Below, in pieces: positions 52,389 through 63,600 of a stretch of 64,000 nt of DNA. The DNA comes from Pleodorina starrii (lineage: Eukaryota; Chlorophyta; Chlorophyceae; Chlamydomonadales; Volvocaceae). The notes below the pieces were generated by a model. It did no database searches. It saw nothing but the letters and a program-made list of their open reading frames with translations, and was not told the DNA's origin. A program made the position numbers and the translations under genes. How positions within the stretch are numbered: position 1 is the stretch's first letter; each line of letters opens with the position of its first letter. Location: the NCBI GenBank assembly GCA_030267565.1, contig BRXU01000008.1:744001-808000 (forward strand), read 5' to 3'.

Positions 52389-53942
52389 TACTACAGGGAG
52401 GGGCAACACAGCAGGAGGGACCCGCGCTGAACGCCCCCGCGGGTGAATCACCGACGCAGGAAGCAGGGGCCGGAGAGGTGGCGGCGGGGGAAGCGGCGGC
52501 GGCAGCAGTAGGGGCAGCAGCGGCAGCAGCGCGGGGTGCAGCCGAAGCCTCGCCGCTGGAACGGGCGCGCGCCCGCGCGGTGACGGACTTCTGGGCGCGC
52601 TTGCGCTCGTTCGCGGCGCTGGAGACCCCCCGGCACGGCTGGGACAGAGTGGGGCCGCAGCACCCCATCCTAGCGGTCGTTGAGGAGCGAATGCGGTGCG
52701 CAGCCCCGGTGGAGATCACGGCCTAAGCAGCTGTGCTAGTGACGGGGCAGGGGCGTTGGTTGGAGGGGAGGAGGGAGCGGGCGGTGGGGGGGAGGAGGGT
52801 GGGGGGGATTGGAGGGCTGGGGGGGGAGCCTGGAGAGGGCGAGTGGAGCGAGGAGAGCAGGAAGGGCGGTGGGCAAGGGGAGGGCTGGGCGTGCGGGCAA
52901 GGGTTTCCTGGCCGAGGGTCTCGTGGGCTAGCAGGGAGGGGAAGGAGCAGGCCTGTGTGCTTTGTCTGGTGTGAGTGTGGGTGTGTACCCTCTTCCCGGG
53001 AGACGGGGCCCGTCGAGGAGTAAGGGGCGGTTTTGTGCTGTCTGGCGGCTGAGGAGTGCGGCGCGGGAGGCCTGCAGTTTTGGCGCTTTAGGGAGAGGGA
53101 GAGGTGGAGAGGGAGGGGTTGCAGAGGGAGGGTAGGTGGTGCTGGGCTCCGCAGGCGGCCAGGGACGGAGGGGCAGGTTTTCTCTGCGTGGTAGGCGAGG
53201 GCAGGCAGCGCCTATGAGCCGTGCCCCGTAGTGGGTTTTCCAGGGGGGCGCCGCGCCGGCTTGTCATCCCCCCCGCGGCCGTGGGTGTTTGTTTTGCCCC
53301 GCGCTGGGCAGTGTCGGGGAACCTGTAGCCCCCAGGAGGAGGCCGCCTGGCGGGCCAACGTGCGGTTGGGTGCTTTAGTGAGCGGTTCCTGCAGCAGCAC
53401 CTTGGTTGTCGTGTTCGTTGTGGCAGTTGGGCTCCTTGCTGTGCTGGCTTTCGTGGGAGCCCTTGGTGAGGGGACTCAGCCCCTCGTTCTCGTGAGGGAC
53501 CTTGTCTGGGGGCCTAGGTGGGCTTTCCCTTGCCTCGTTTTTTTTCTGGGCTGCGGTGGTGCCGCCCCGTTGTCGTGGGCCCCTGCCCCAGGGGTAGAGG
53601 GCGTTCAGAGGCACTCTTTGCGTAGAGCTCTAGAGCCCCGTGAGCGCGCGAGGAGGCTGGCCAGGTGGGGGTGGTAGCTAGTCTTGGTAGGCGTTTTTGG
53701 TTGAGGTGTGTGACGCCTCTCGTGTGGCTCCCGCTAAGCGCGGCCCGCAGTCGTCTGCGCCGCTGAGTTGGTTGGCCAGGGGCCGTGGTGGGTGCCCCTG
53801 GCTGACGCGAGTGAGGGAGTGAGGCGCGCGCGGCGGAACAGACGGACGTAGCCGCGCGCCCGCCCCTGCGCTGTGTCTCGGCCCGGTCAGGGCCCCCGGT
53901 GCTCGTCCTGTCTCAGGGCGAGTCGCCCACAGTGTAACACCC
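52389..53942 (+). mobile_element. Unclassified insertion splitting the gypsy RNase H region
   Basis: The intact minus arm shows that the gypsy sequence should run directly from ...CAGCTTAACTACA to GCAGCACGGACGGAG. Here about 1.56 kb intervenes. The insert starts inside an open frame ending at TAA 52724-52726 (Ala-rich, then ERARARAVTDFWARLRSFAALE), followed by a long G/T-rich non-coding part and a TGTAA just before the right junction. AACACC occurs at both ends and may be a short target duplication. It may be the 3' end of another retroelement; the family is unknown. Confidence 0.5.
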
Positions 53943-54742
53943 GTTAGCAGCACGGACGGAGAAGCTTACGCAGCACTATGGGCTATTAAGCAGTTCCACC
54001 CCTACGTATACGGTACTCATTTTGTACTGATAACGGATTCCATGGCTGTCCGATACCTACGATCAGCTAGCGTCAAGGATATTCACGGCAAACTAGCACG
54101 TTCCGCTCTCAAGCTACATGCCTACGATTTCGAAGCGGTTCGCAAAGCTGGGCGGAAGAACAGCAACGTGGACGGACTGAGCAGGCTGGGCCACCTGATA
54201 CCAGCAGGCACTTTGGAAACTCCGACAAGGATACGGTTGCTGACTTAGAAGAGGTCGCCATCTTGGCGTGCACCATTGCTGATTCACCACCGAGGTGGAA
54301 GCTTGCATGGTGGACGGAGCAGTCGACGACCCACAGCTGGCCAACGTGACAAATTTGGGCCTAGACGGTCACCTACCCATGGATTCTGGCTTCTCGGTCG
54401 AGGTGGTTCCCAAACCAAGGAAACGGGCTCGTATCTCCATTGATCTGGATCCTGCAAGTGGAACCAAGAAACAACATTTTCAGTCAGCCCTGCCTCGTGT
54501 CCGACGTTTCGGACGAGGATCAGGCAGGCTCCAAGCAGCCTCAGAAGAGGTGCACGCACACGCCCAGCACCAAATTAGCAGATTACGCAGAGCCACCGGA
54601 ATCAGGACCGTCAGGATCAGATACAGATCCCAACACCGTCTGCGCCGTCTGCCTTCAAGGTCGCCCCAACACTACTTTGCTACTGTGCGCCCCGAAACTA
54701 CTTTGCTACATACTGTGCGACGAACCAGGCTGAAACTGGTGG

Positions 54743-55344
54743 TTGTGGTGGTTGTGGTGGTTGTGGTGGTTGTGGCAGCAATGTATCACACGCTACGGGG
54801 CGCCAAACGTAATCATGACGGACCAAGGCCGCGCGTGGGAAGGCGAGTTTAGCAACCTGTTAAAGGAACAAAAAATCTACCACCGCCGAACGGCAGCATA
54901 TACCCTACAGAGTAACGGGCAAACCGAACGGCTGGTCCGCTCGCTACTGACAGCGCTCCGAATATGTGTTAACGACAATGAAGATGATTGGGATAGGTGA
55001 AGAGGTCTACCGGATTACGTATGTATGGGCACCGAGCAACAAGACAGGACAGCACACGGCTTAGCCCTGCCCTATGCGTATTCGGGCGAGAACTAACAAC
55101 GGCTGCCGAACGCACGACGACGGGACACCGTGTGAAGTACCTTCGGGCGATGAGGCAGGGCGATGACGAGGCGCATCCCGAGGACTACATGGCGTTGGAG
55201 AAGCGCAGGGCACAACGGGAGGAACTTGCCAGCTGCGTCGACAAGAATCTGGGAAAAGCCAAAGACAGCACACACGACTACGCTAAGCGCAAGGGGCTTC
55301 CTACACCAAAGAGTACATCTCGAGGCGGCTCCAAGATATACTAA
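54743..55344 (+). pseudogene. Gypsy integrase fragment
   Basis: The frame YGAPNVIMTDQGRAWEGEF, then HRRTAAYTLQSNGQTERLVR, matches the retroviral-type integrase core (catalytic D in MTDQG and E in NGQTERLV). It stops at 54998-55000. A downstream frame has ALCVFGREL, the usual segment after the core. The tract TGGTGGTTG repeated at 54739-54776 precedes it and has probably expanded within the element. Confidence 0.8.
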
Positions 55345-56216
55345 CCGGTTGGACAACGTCAACCTTCGCGCCCACAAGCGAAGCCTTCGACACTCGATAG
55401 TGAACGACGAGGCACGACTACGACGCCAGCAATTACCGCGGGGCCACGCACAGACAACAGCAAGCGATCTCGTGGAAGGTGCCCTACAGCATCTACCCGA
55501 CCTTGCAGAGAACACCAAAGTCTTCCGCTGGGTACGCCGGCCCCACCAAATAGCCCCTGACCGTGAAGGCCCGTTCTTCTTCAAGTACTGGAACATCACC
55601 GGGACACTGGCACTGTTGGAAACAGCCAATCAATGGGCAACCCTTCACGGTCCCAGCTCACCAGGTGTTCGTCCCGCCACCGGAAATGGGATCGGACCAG
55701 CTCAAGTGAACAGGCAATACAAACGAAACAGGCAGGACGGAGGAGGACAGATCGGAAAAAATATAGGAGCTAAACGCGCAGGGCTACGGGAGGCTAGAAA
55801 TGCTGCTGTATTACTGACGTGGCAACCGAAAATCACAACGAGGGTTCGTATAGCATCGACGGGGGTTGACGCAGGTTTACGCAGTGCAATCATATCGAAC
55901 GAGGAGGCGAACAAGTTACAAGGTAACATCGGCCGCCCCCGAGAACAAGAGATGCCACAGCTATCAACCCGCTCTGCGGAACAAAAGGAGAAAGTCACGA
56001 AGAGCGCCGGGTCGACCAAATCAATACTAACGACGGTTGGCTGTTATCTGAGTCGGCCGCGCCGATCATATAAAAGCCAGGAGATATGGAACTAGCCAGA
56101 CCAGCCGGCATAAGTTCAGCAACCAGCCCGAGCTGGCTAAAACCCCTAATTTCCCCTTAAGTAGGACAGACCCTACAAGTACCCGTCCTGAACGGTACGT
56201 AAACAACAAGGGGTTG

Positions 56217-56281
56217 GTGTCGGCTTCCTTGAAGCCGGAAAAAGGGCGGGGCCCCACTAAATCCGTACGGGTGAAGTTGAG
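56217..56281 (+). repeat. Dispersed short repeat with GGCTTC hairpin, copy 3
   Basis: TGTCGGCTTCCTTGAAGCC, then GGAAAAAGGGCGGGGCCCC, AATCCGT and GGGTGAAGTTGA. This is the copy most similar to 12542-12606. Confidence 0.65.
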
Positions 56282-56287
56282 TGCTAG

Positions 56288-56540
56288 GGCGGCGAGGGCG
56301 TGAAGTGGGAGAGTGTCGATAGACAGCCAGAGCTTTTTCCCGAAATGCCTGCTAGCCGAGTTGTTAGCAAGGCCTGCCGGCGCCGCGCGAAGCGCGTCAT
56401 CCCGCCGGGTGCATGAGCGCATGTGCGCATCGACCGAAATACGGCATTTCCAAAGCGAGCGGCGAGGGCGTCAACTGTGAGAGTGTCGACATTCCTGCTG
56501 ATAGGCGGCCAGAGCTTTATATCTGAAATGCCTGCGGCTT
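56288..56540 (+). repeat. Diverged direct duplication
   Basis: A block beginning GCGGCGAGGGCGT and ending AAATGCCTGC occurs at about 56288-56350 and again at about 56458-56535. Both share GAGAGTGTCGA and GCCAGAGCTTT. The parent element is unknown. Confidence 0.6.
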
Positions 56541-57319
56541 CAGCAATCCGACCCATGTTTAGCATCGCGCGCCGTCTCGGCACTGTGCAACTCTTCCGGC
56601 CAGCGCATTGGCCGAAGTTACTTGACAGTAGACATGGAGTGTATCATTTACACATCACGCAGGCTGACTTGCCAATAGAAGGACAGCGGAACTGTGTGCG
56701 AGGGTTGATTGCGACGACGTGCAGTTGCCGACGAGAGTGCACAGGCTTCGCTACTGAGGTATTCGCCGTAGAGGAGGCTTCAATGCTTTAACATTAGGAC
56801 AGGGATCCCCTAGGTTGCCGACTGGACTTGTTGGGCGGCCCGCAGAAGACCGCTGCATCATGCGTGCATTTGCGGCTTGGCGTCTAACAACCAGCAGTTT
56901 GCCCCTCATGGTTTGCTCCTTGCAACCTTTGTAATATACGTGTGCTTCAAGTCGGTCGGACCGGCTAGCAGAGCTGCTGTGGTGTGGTCGCGGGAAGAAT
57001 GTTCGCAATGCAAACTTAGTTGGTCGCCGAAACGAAGATTCATTTCACGCCGTCATGTCAGAAATCCACTTTAAGGAACGATGAATCTTCTGGAATTAAT
57101 TATACGCCGAGAGGTGTTGGTTTGACCTCGGCCTCGGTCCATGGAGACTGCCAAACTGGTTTTTACTCATGCGATGTTGGGTTCCTATAATAAATTTACC
57201 GTGCAATAAAGATTGTAATCTTTTACTTATGCAGCCTTTCCGTTGGCCGAGATTCTGCACTTTGGTTAGGACACCACAGTCCACAGTCCACAGTCCACAC
57301 GGACATGGGCAATCCTACA

Positions 57320-57360
57320 GGGCGGGGCCCCCCCGGGCGCTTCGCGCTGGGGCCCCGCCC
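57320..57360. repeat. GC-rich hairpin
   Basis: GGGCGGGGCCCC (57320-57331) pairs perfectly with GGGGCCCCGCCC (57349-57360) around a 17-base loop. A diverged relative lies at 14734-14780. Confidence 0.85.
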
Positions 57361-57442
57361 AAAAATGCTACGCCGCTCACCACGTATAGCAAATCTAGCG
57401 GCAATAGATTATAGCAGTGGTATGGGCAACGGATCTCCGTTG

Positions 57443-58769
57443 AGCCGTCGTCGCCGGGTCTCAGTACGCCGCCAGCGGGCTTCACTGCCAGGACCCTCTG
57501 TCCTTCCCGTTTCCCTGCACGCCTCAGCAGCCTCGGACTGCACAAAGGCGCCAGCCGCAGAAGGCAACGACAACCTAGATAGGTCCACACCTGTACGTAC
57601 CAAGCGGACTTTGTGAACGACAACAAGGCGGACGCTCACGCCAAAAGTGAGTCGGATGCTGGCAGGGGCAAACTTGACAGTGAACTGCAAGATAGACTGA
57701 GCAAGCCGAGATGCCAAGTAAGGGAGACCGAGCCGCACGGGGACGGAGGATGGAACGGTCATCAGGGACGGGAACGGTCAGGATATGCCGCCTGCCAACG
57801 GAGAGGGAATACCGCTAGTGAGGCGAGCGGGTCAGCCGCTCTCTCCGCAAGATAGAGTTTGTCGCTTTGGGCATGCATGGAACTGCTCCAGCGCATTCCC
57901 CCATGGGCTGGCCAGGGCGTGCTGTTCCAGCTATGGCTGCCACTCTTGGGCATCTATCTGCCGGGATGTCTTCAGCACGTTGCTGAGTGACAGTCAGCTA
58001 GAGCACCTGTTGGTGCCGGTTTTCGAGATGGCGGGATGGGAGGCTCCCCTGGGGGTCCCGGGGCTGAGCGATGCCGGCTTTGGGCCAGGATGAAGACCAA
58101 GTGCATATGTCTGGTTGCCCATATGCCAAATAAAGCCAGCATCGCTCAGCCCCGGGAACCGCATGGGAGCCTCCCATCCCGCCATCTCAAACACCGGCAC
58201 CAACAGGCGCTCTAGCTGACTCTCACTCAGCAACGTGCTGAGACATCCCGGCAGATAGATGCCCAGGAATGGCAGCCATAGCTGGAACAGCACGCCCTGG
58301 CCAGCCCATAGGGGAATGCGCTGGAGCAGTTCCATGCATGCCCAAAGCGACAAACTCTATCTTGCGGAGAGAGCGGCTGACCCGCTCGCCTCACTAGCGG
58401 TATTCCCTCTCCGTTGGCAGGCGGCATATCCTGACCGTTCCCGTCCCTGATGACCGTTCCATCCTCCGTCCCCGTGCGGCTCGGTCTCCCTTACTTGGCA
58501 TCTCGGCTTGCTCAGTCTATCTTGCAGTTCACTGTCAAGTTTGCCCCTGCCAGCATCCGACTCACTTTTGGCGTGAGCGTCCGCCTTGTTGTCGTTCACA
58601 AAGTCCGCTTGGTACGTACAGGTGTGGACCTATCTAGGTTGTCGTTGCCTTCTGCGGCTGGCGCCTTTGTGCAGTCCGAGGCTGCTGAGGCGTGCAGGGA
58701 AACGGGAAGGACAGAGGGTCCTGGCAGTGAAGCCCGCTGGCGGCGTACTGAGACCCGGCGACGACGGCT
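57443..58769. repeat. Large near-perfect inverted repeat 2 (arms about 0.64 kb)
   Basis: The left arm (57443-58081) and right arm (58133-58769) are reverse complements with only scattered mismatches, separated by 51 bp. Both arms encode the same unassigned frames in mirror orientation (for example VNDNKADAHAKSESDAG). No known domain is recognised. High arm identity points to a recent inverted duplication or a fold-back element. Confidence 0.93.
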
Positions 58770-58770
58770 G

Positions 58771-58850
58771 TTCACTGTCGAGTTTGCCCGTTCACTGTCG
58801 AGTTTGCCCGTTCACTGTCGAGTTTGCCCGTTCACTGTCGAGTTTGCCCC
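58771..58850 (+). repeat. 20-bp tandem repeat, four units
   Basis: The unit TTCACTGTCGAGTTTGCCCG is repeated four times directly after inverted repeat 2. It derives from a sequence inside the arm (TTCACTGTCAAGTTTGCCCC). A duplicate of the following arm sequence, up to GTTGTCGTTCACAAAGTCCG, follows at 58847-58910. Confidence 0.9.
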
Positions 58851-58989
58851 AGCATCCGATCGACTTACGTTTGGCGTTAGCGTCCGCCTTGTTGTCGTTC
58901 ACAAAGTCCGCAAACCCTGCCAGATCAAGTGAAGGGATCATTCCCTGGGCCTTAGGCCTAAGAACGTTACGCTGCATCAGTAACTCAGC

Positions 58990-60332
58990 AGTACAAGGTC
59001 ACTAGGGTCTGCGGCTCTGCGCGTGTCAGACTTGGGTAGATCAGTAAAGTATATCGTCTTCTACGGCTTTACTGGCAGCTAGCCACTGAGAACGATCACT
59101 GGTGCAGTTCTGTCCGGCCCCGCTAACCTTCCATATGCGAAAAGTTTTGGGTGCGTGGTCGTGTTAGTAGTGGTGTGGGCTTTAGTGGTATCGAGACGAA
59201 GTACATTCTATTGCTGAGCACGCTATCTATCTAAAACTTCTAGACCGCAGGTGACAGAAGATGGAATGAAGTCGATCGTCAACGCAGCGCAGCCGCCCTC
59301 TACCGAAAGTAAATGCGGCTGCATGACTGGACATCTGCCTGCCTGTAACCGTGCGTGCGCCGGTTATATGATTACCGTCCCGGCGCATCTATATATCTTA
59401 AACGCATAGATAGGGAACAACTACCAACGAAACAACTACCAACGAAACCCTAAATATATAACTGGTTATTCTCTCCGTAATAAGTGTCGTCTTGGGCGTC
59501 CAAATCTCCAATCTGACTGTTGACCCAGAACCCACCGGCGGCACGCTCCGATCAATAAGTGTGAACGAAGCCTCCTACGTACCTAGCTTTGCCTTGAACG
59601 CTACATGCGTCAGCACCAAGCTAAGCGCTAGGCCCCAACGGCTACAACATACTCTAGGGCGGGCGTCCCCAAGACTTGTGCGTGTGCCTCTCCAAGCAGA
59701 CCCCGCCACGCTGATGACGTGCGCTTGCGTGCCTAGGCTCCGACTTGCTGACACGCGACTGCAGCACTGCCGAATAACGCCGCCGTTTGACTGCCTATCT
59801 AGCGGTGTCCTTGGCATGGGTCGGATGCAACGCTGCAAAGTGCGGAGCGAAGCTCTGTGGTTGTTGGGTGCGGAGCTGCAGCATGCAGCAGGCTATCGAA
59901 CTTAGGGTGCGGTGCACCACGTACGTGTCCTGCTGGCGTGACGTGTTTCTTTGCCACCGCACAGATAGTGTCATGGCTAACGGCGCGTATGAATGCCTGG
60001 CAACATCGCCTGGCGTCGGGTGCGACGCTTACGTGCGACACCCCGAACTCCGAGCTACTCTCGAATTGTGTTTGCTAGTAAAAACACGCGAGCCCTGTAA
60101 CGACCTCTGCTGGCCACACCCTGGCCACATACACTGTGCATGGCTGGTTGCTTACCCCACACCCATGTCCTGCCCATTCGACCACCCCACCACCTTGCCC
60201 GGACAGCGGCTTCACAAAAGACCAGCAGCCACCTCGCTCTTTGCAGGCGGACCTGCTGGTCGACGCTCGCTCCTATCCTGCTGGTTGGTTAGGTTGGTCG
60301 TTAAGCTGCAATATCAGTTGTGGGTGCCTAAA
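58990..60332. other. No gene seen
   Basis: Mixed-composition DNA with short frames on both strands and no recognisable motif or RNA gene. Confidence 0.4.
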
Positions 60333-60337
60333 AGACT

Positions 60338-60427
60338 TGTTGTGAGTGAGCAACACTCATATACGAAGAGAAGTCGTAGCAGTCAATACGGCCCACGGAG
60401 GGGCCGGGCGCTTTGCTGACTTTAATA
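60338..60427 (+). repeat. 5' terminal direct repeat of the TRIM-like element
   Basis: This is the 90-bp left repeat. TGTTG at its start is complementary to CAACA at repeat positions 13-17, a small inverted motif. Confidence 0.8.
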
Positions 60428-60571
60428 GGTTATGAGCCCCAATCGCATGTGCGCGGCTGACCGAGAGCTCGCCGGTTCGATTCCCGCTGGCTGTTGACCA
60501 GGGCTGGGAGACCGGGACGAGGCAGTCTGGGGGAGAACGTGAGGACTTATGGAGTGTCGCTCACGGGGGAG

Positions 60572-60661
60572 CGTTGTGAGTGAGCAACACTCATATACGA
60601 AGAGAAGTCGTAGCAGTCAATACGGCCCACGGAGGGCCCGGGCGCTTTGCTGACTTTAATA
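60572..60661 (+). repeat. 3' terminal direct repeat of the TRIM-like element
   Basis: This is the 90-bp right repeat. It differs from the left one at its first base (C for T) and at one position in GGAGGGCCCGGG. Confidence 0.8.
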
Positions 60662-60666
60662 AGACT

Positions 60667-63600
60667 CATTCGTGATGCCAGTGTATTCGTTCAGCATACT
60701 TTGAGTGTGCTATGTATGCCTCTATCTGTGCATCTGCTGCTACAGTGAACAGGTGCCCTGCTGCCTGCTGATGATGAAGGTCGAGCTTTTATTATAATAA
60801 CAACAGGGGTTTAATATGGTGCATCCATAGTTCCTACGTATGTACATATGGCGTTTACTTGTGCGATCTCTAAATAAATGTCTAGCTATCTAGTTTGCAT
60901 GGCTGTGGCAGTTCAGTATTACCGCAGCCGCGAACCACCCAACTGTGCATGTATGCGCGTGAATGTCATATCAGCAGGCTTGCGTAAAAATCAGCAGGCC
61001 TGAGTGAGTCATACAGAAACACGCATCGGTTCACGAAATTTACAGTTGCACGGCGGCCGCAGGGTCGCTGCACCACCGAACCTGTCAACGACGTTCAACC
61101 AGTATATAGATAGATATTAGCCTTCATTGGACCAGCTCGCGTATGGTAAGGTTACCGATCAGCTCCGCCCACAATGCTCGGCGCCACAGAAACTGAAGGA
61201 AACCTCAAAACGCTAGTTAACCATCCAGCGCAGCTGTTGCCGCTGTCTACCGCCGCAACTGCTGCTGCGGTGGCTGCTGCAGCCACTCTAGCCACTGCTG
61301 CGGCTGCCACTCAGTGGCCTTGCTGCTGTGCCCTTGCTGCGGCCGCGGGTTCTTCCGCGCTTGCTGGTGGTTAGGGCGCTGCTGCTGCTCGACCTTCTGC
61401 TGGTGCGGCTCGTCCACGGACGTGTACGTGCGGATGCACGTGTACGCCGCCTGCACACATGAACGAACGAACGAGGGATTCGATTATTTTGGTCCGTTCG
61501 ACCCAATAGTAGGGATGTCTCAATGAACACCATTTGCACAGCAGCAGCACGCACGCATGCATGTATGCAGACGACAAATAGAGATTAAGATTAGGCTACT
61601 CGATCGACTCACCTCGAACTCTTCGTCGGTTGGGAGCCTCGGATACGGCAGGGTCTCCACAGTGAGTCGTTCTGCTTGGTTGGGTTGTGGGTAGGTGCGT
61701 GGCCGCAACACACGACGAGTGGCATTGGCGTAGGCACAGATCAAGTGACCACGCACGGTGGAGATCGATGTTGGAGGCGGGAGAGTACGTAGGGGCGGGT
61801 GGGGCGGGGTGACAGGAGGACGGCGCAATAAGTTGGGCTGGGAGCGTGCAAGCGGATTTAGAGGACGAGTAACCGGGAGAAAGCAATTGCGTGCCTGTGC
61901 CTGATGGTACTCGTTGTCCGTCTACTGCACAACCACGCACATGTGCGCGTGCGTGCCAGTCCGCCGGCCATGTGTGCTTGGGTGGTCCTACCATACCTTG
62001 TGCAGTATGGAATCTCCACGCAGCAGTGTACACCCCCCCCCACCACCACCACGGGGAACATCTATCGATTCAGAGCTGATGTACGAGCTGTCAGTGCGTG
62101 CGCGATCCGTCCGCACGCACTGACACGCTAGCTAATAAATAATCCTGCCTATCTCAGATAGAATGGGGCCCTAAACAGCGTGAATACAACTTCCAGCCAA
62201 CCGTCGACGTACGGGCCCAAATATATGGAGGTGCGTGGCTGATGGGTAGATGGGCAAGGGGATTGGGGCGCGCGCAAGCAAGTAAGCACACGCATTCTAG
62301 GGACTGCTCTCCAGCAAGGATTCATTTGGCTACTGAAAAATAACATGTATGTATCCACGCACTGAGAAGCGGAAGAGCGGACGCGTTTACTTACCAAGGT
62401 CCCGCGGATCGGTGTGAACCTGCCGCCCTGGACCCTGCTCCTGCTGCCTCCAGCAGCGGGCGGGTTGGGCGGCGGCCCGCGGGTTGTTCATTGGCGGAAG
62501 TTTGGATGATAGATAGAAGCACAAGCTTTTGGATGGAGCGGGATCCGCAGAAGCAGAAGCCTTACACCTGTCTGCAAGTGAGTGATGGGCAGGTACTAAG
62601 CCGTAGTCGGGCTATTAATTAATGGCTGCTGCGGCTGCAGTAGGTAGGGTGGTGATACTGCAAGTACGTAGGGTCGTATTTTTACCTACTGGTACTTGAG
62701 AGAAATAACGGTCGGTCGTGTCATGTCGGCCGAGGCGCAGGAGGGAAGCACCAACCAACCTGCAACTTGCTCCGTTCGAGCGATACGGTTAGTTGCATGC
62801 TTACGGAAACGTATTTCAGTTATACAGCAGACGACCGTGCGTTGCAATGAAGTTATACCAATGGCGGAGTTGTATTAAGATGTGAAACATTGTTCATACA
62901 TAGTGCGTGTAAACAGCGCATACATTAAAAGGGAACAAATAAAGTGCAGATTGCCGCCTCGTTCAGTTTCGGCCGTTGCTTCGGCAGCAGCAGCAGCGAC
63001 CTGAGCAGCCCGCTGTCCCAAGTGTGTGTCGAATATAATAATCGTTGCTGGGGACGTAAGCTTCAGTCGGTAATGTTTAGAGCCCAGATGACATGCATGC
63101 GTGGTACGCGGAGGTAGTCGCCGTCGCGTCCATCCGTGCCATGCGCTGCTTGGGGGAGAAGCAGACCTTAAGCGATAGGGTGCGGTGCGGTGCGATGCGA
63201 TAGAACACATGATTAAGCAGAAGACCCCCGGCAGTTAGATGAACGGCAGCCTTCCAGTTTTCCGATAGCGTGGATAGCTGTGGCTGCTCGCGATTGACAG
63301 CGACAAAGAAAACAGAACGCAGTTATCGCATCGGCAGCAACCAGGAGTAACGTCATACTGCAATGAATTCCGTCGCCCGAATGCGCTGCAACACAAGAGA
63401 TCGCTCAGTGGCGGTGCTGCAATAGCGCGACCACCGCGCATCCCAAAAGAACATTCGCTCCCTGCCGCACGCACCGACGACTAGCTAAATAGGCAAGTAC
63501 GTAAGATTTGCTCTCGGCAAAGCCTGGAAAAAGGGCGACGTCCCTTGCTTTTCGTACCTGTTCGTACCCACGTCGCAGCTCGTGCTCCCCAACCGCTCAA

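Larger units (their letters stand above)
51930..56060 (+). mobile_element. Degenerate Ty3/gypsy element, plus-strand arm with integrase
   Basis: The fragment begins as the mirror image of the minus-strand arm (RT to RNase H, 51930-52388). It is interrupted by foreign DNA and resumes at about 53945 with the rest of RNase H (ITDSMAVRYLRSASVKDIHG and a VDGLSRLGH end). A Cys-rich PHD-like stretch (VCAVCLQGRPNTTLLLC, about 54640) and an integrase core follow. Relative to the minus arm, it lacks about 100 bp of RT that includes the KCTFG...FLGH box. Frameshifts and stops make it inactive. Confidence 0.75.
60338..60661 (+). mobile_element. TRIM-like miniature LTR retrotransposon
   Basis: Two 90-bp direct repeats (60338-60427 and 60572-60661) differ at two positions and begin TG/CG-TTGTGAGTGAG. 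They flank 144 bp of internal DNA. The element is bordered by a perfect 5-bp duplication AGACT (60333-60337 and 60662-60666). A purine-rich CACGGGGGAG (60563-60572) sits against the 3' repeat like a polypurine tract. Directly after the 5' repeat, GGTTATGAGCCCCA is complementary to a tRNA-Met anticodon stem-loop (TGGGGCTCATAACC), as in copia-type half-tRNA priming. The repeats end ...TTTAATA rather than CA. There is no coding capacity, so it would need enzymes from another element. Confidence 0.8.

Noticed and set aside
59492..60419. Overlapping plus-strand frames of 137 and 210 codons
   Set aside because: No family resemblance, no splice structure, and the longer frame runs into the TRIM-like element.
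60428..60500. A tRNA gene inside the TRIM (GGTTCGATTCC resembles a B box)
   Set aside because: The T stem does not pair and no acceptor stem can be formed; the position right after the terminal repeat favours a primer-site interpretation.
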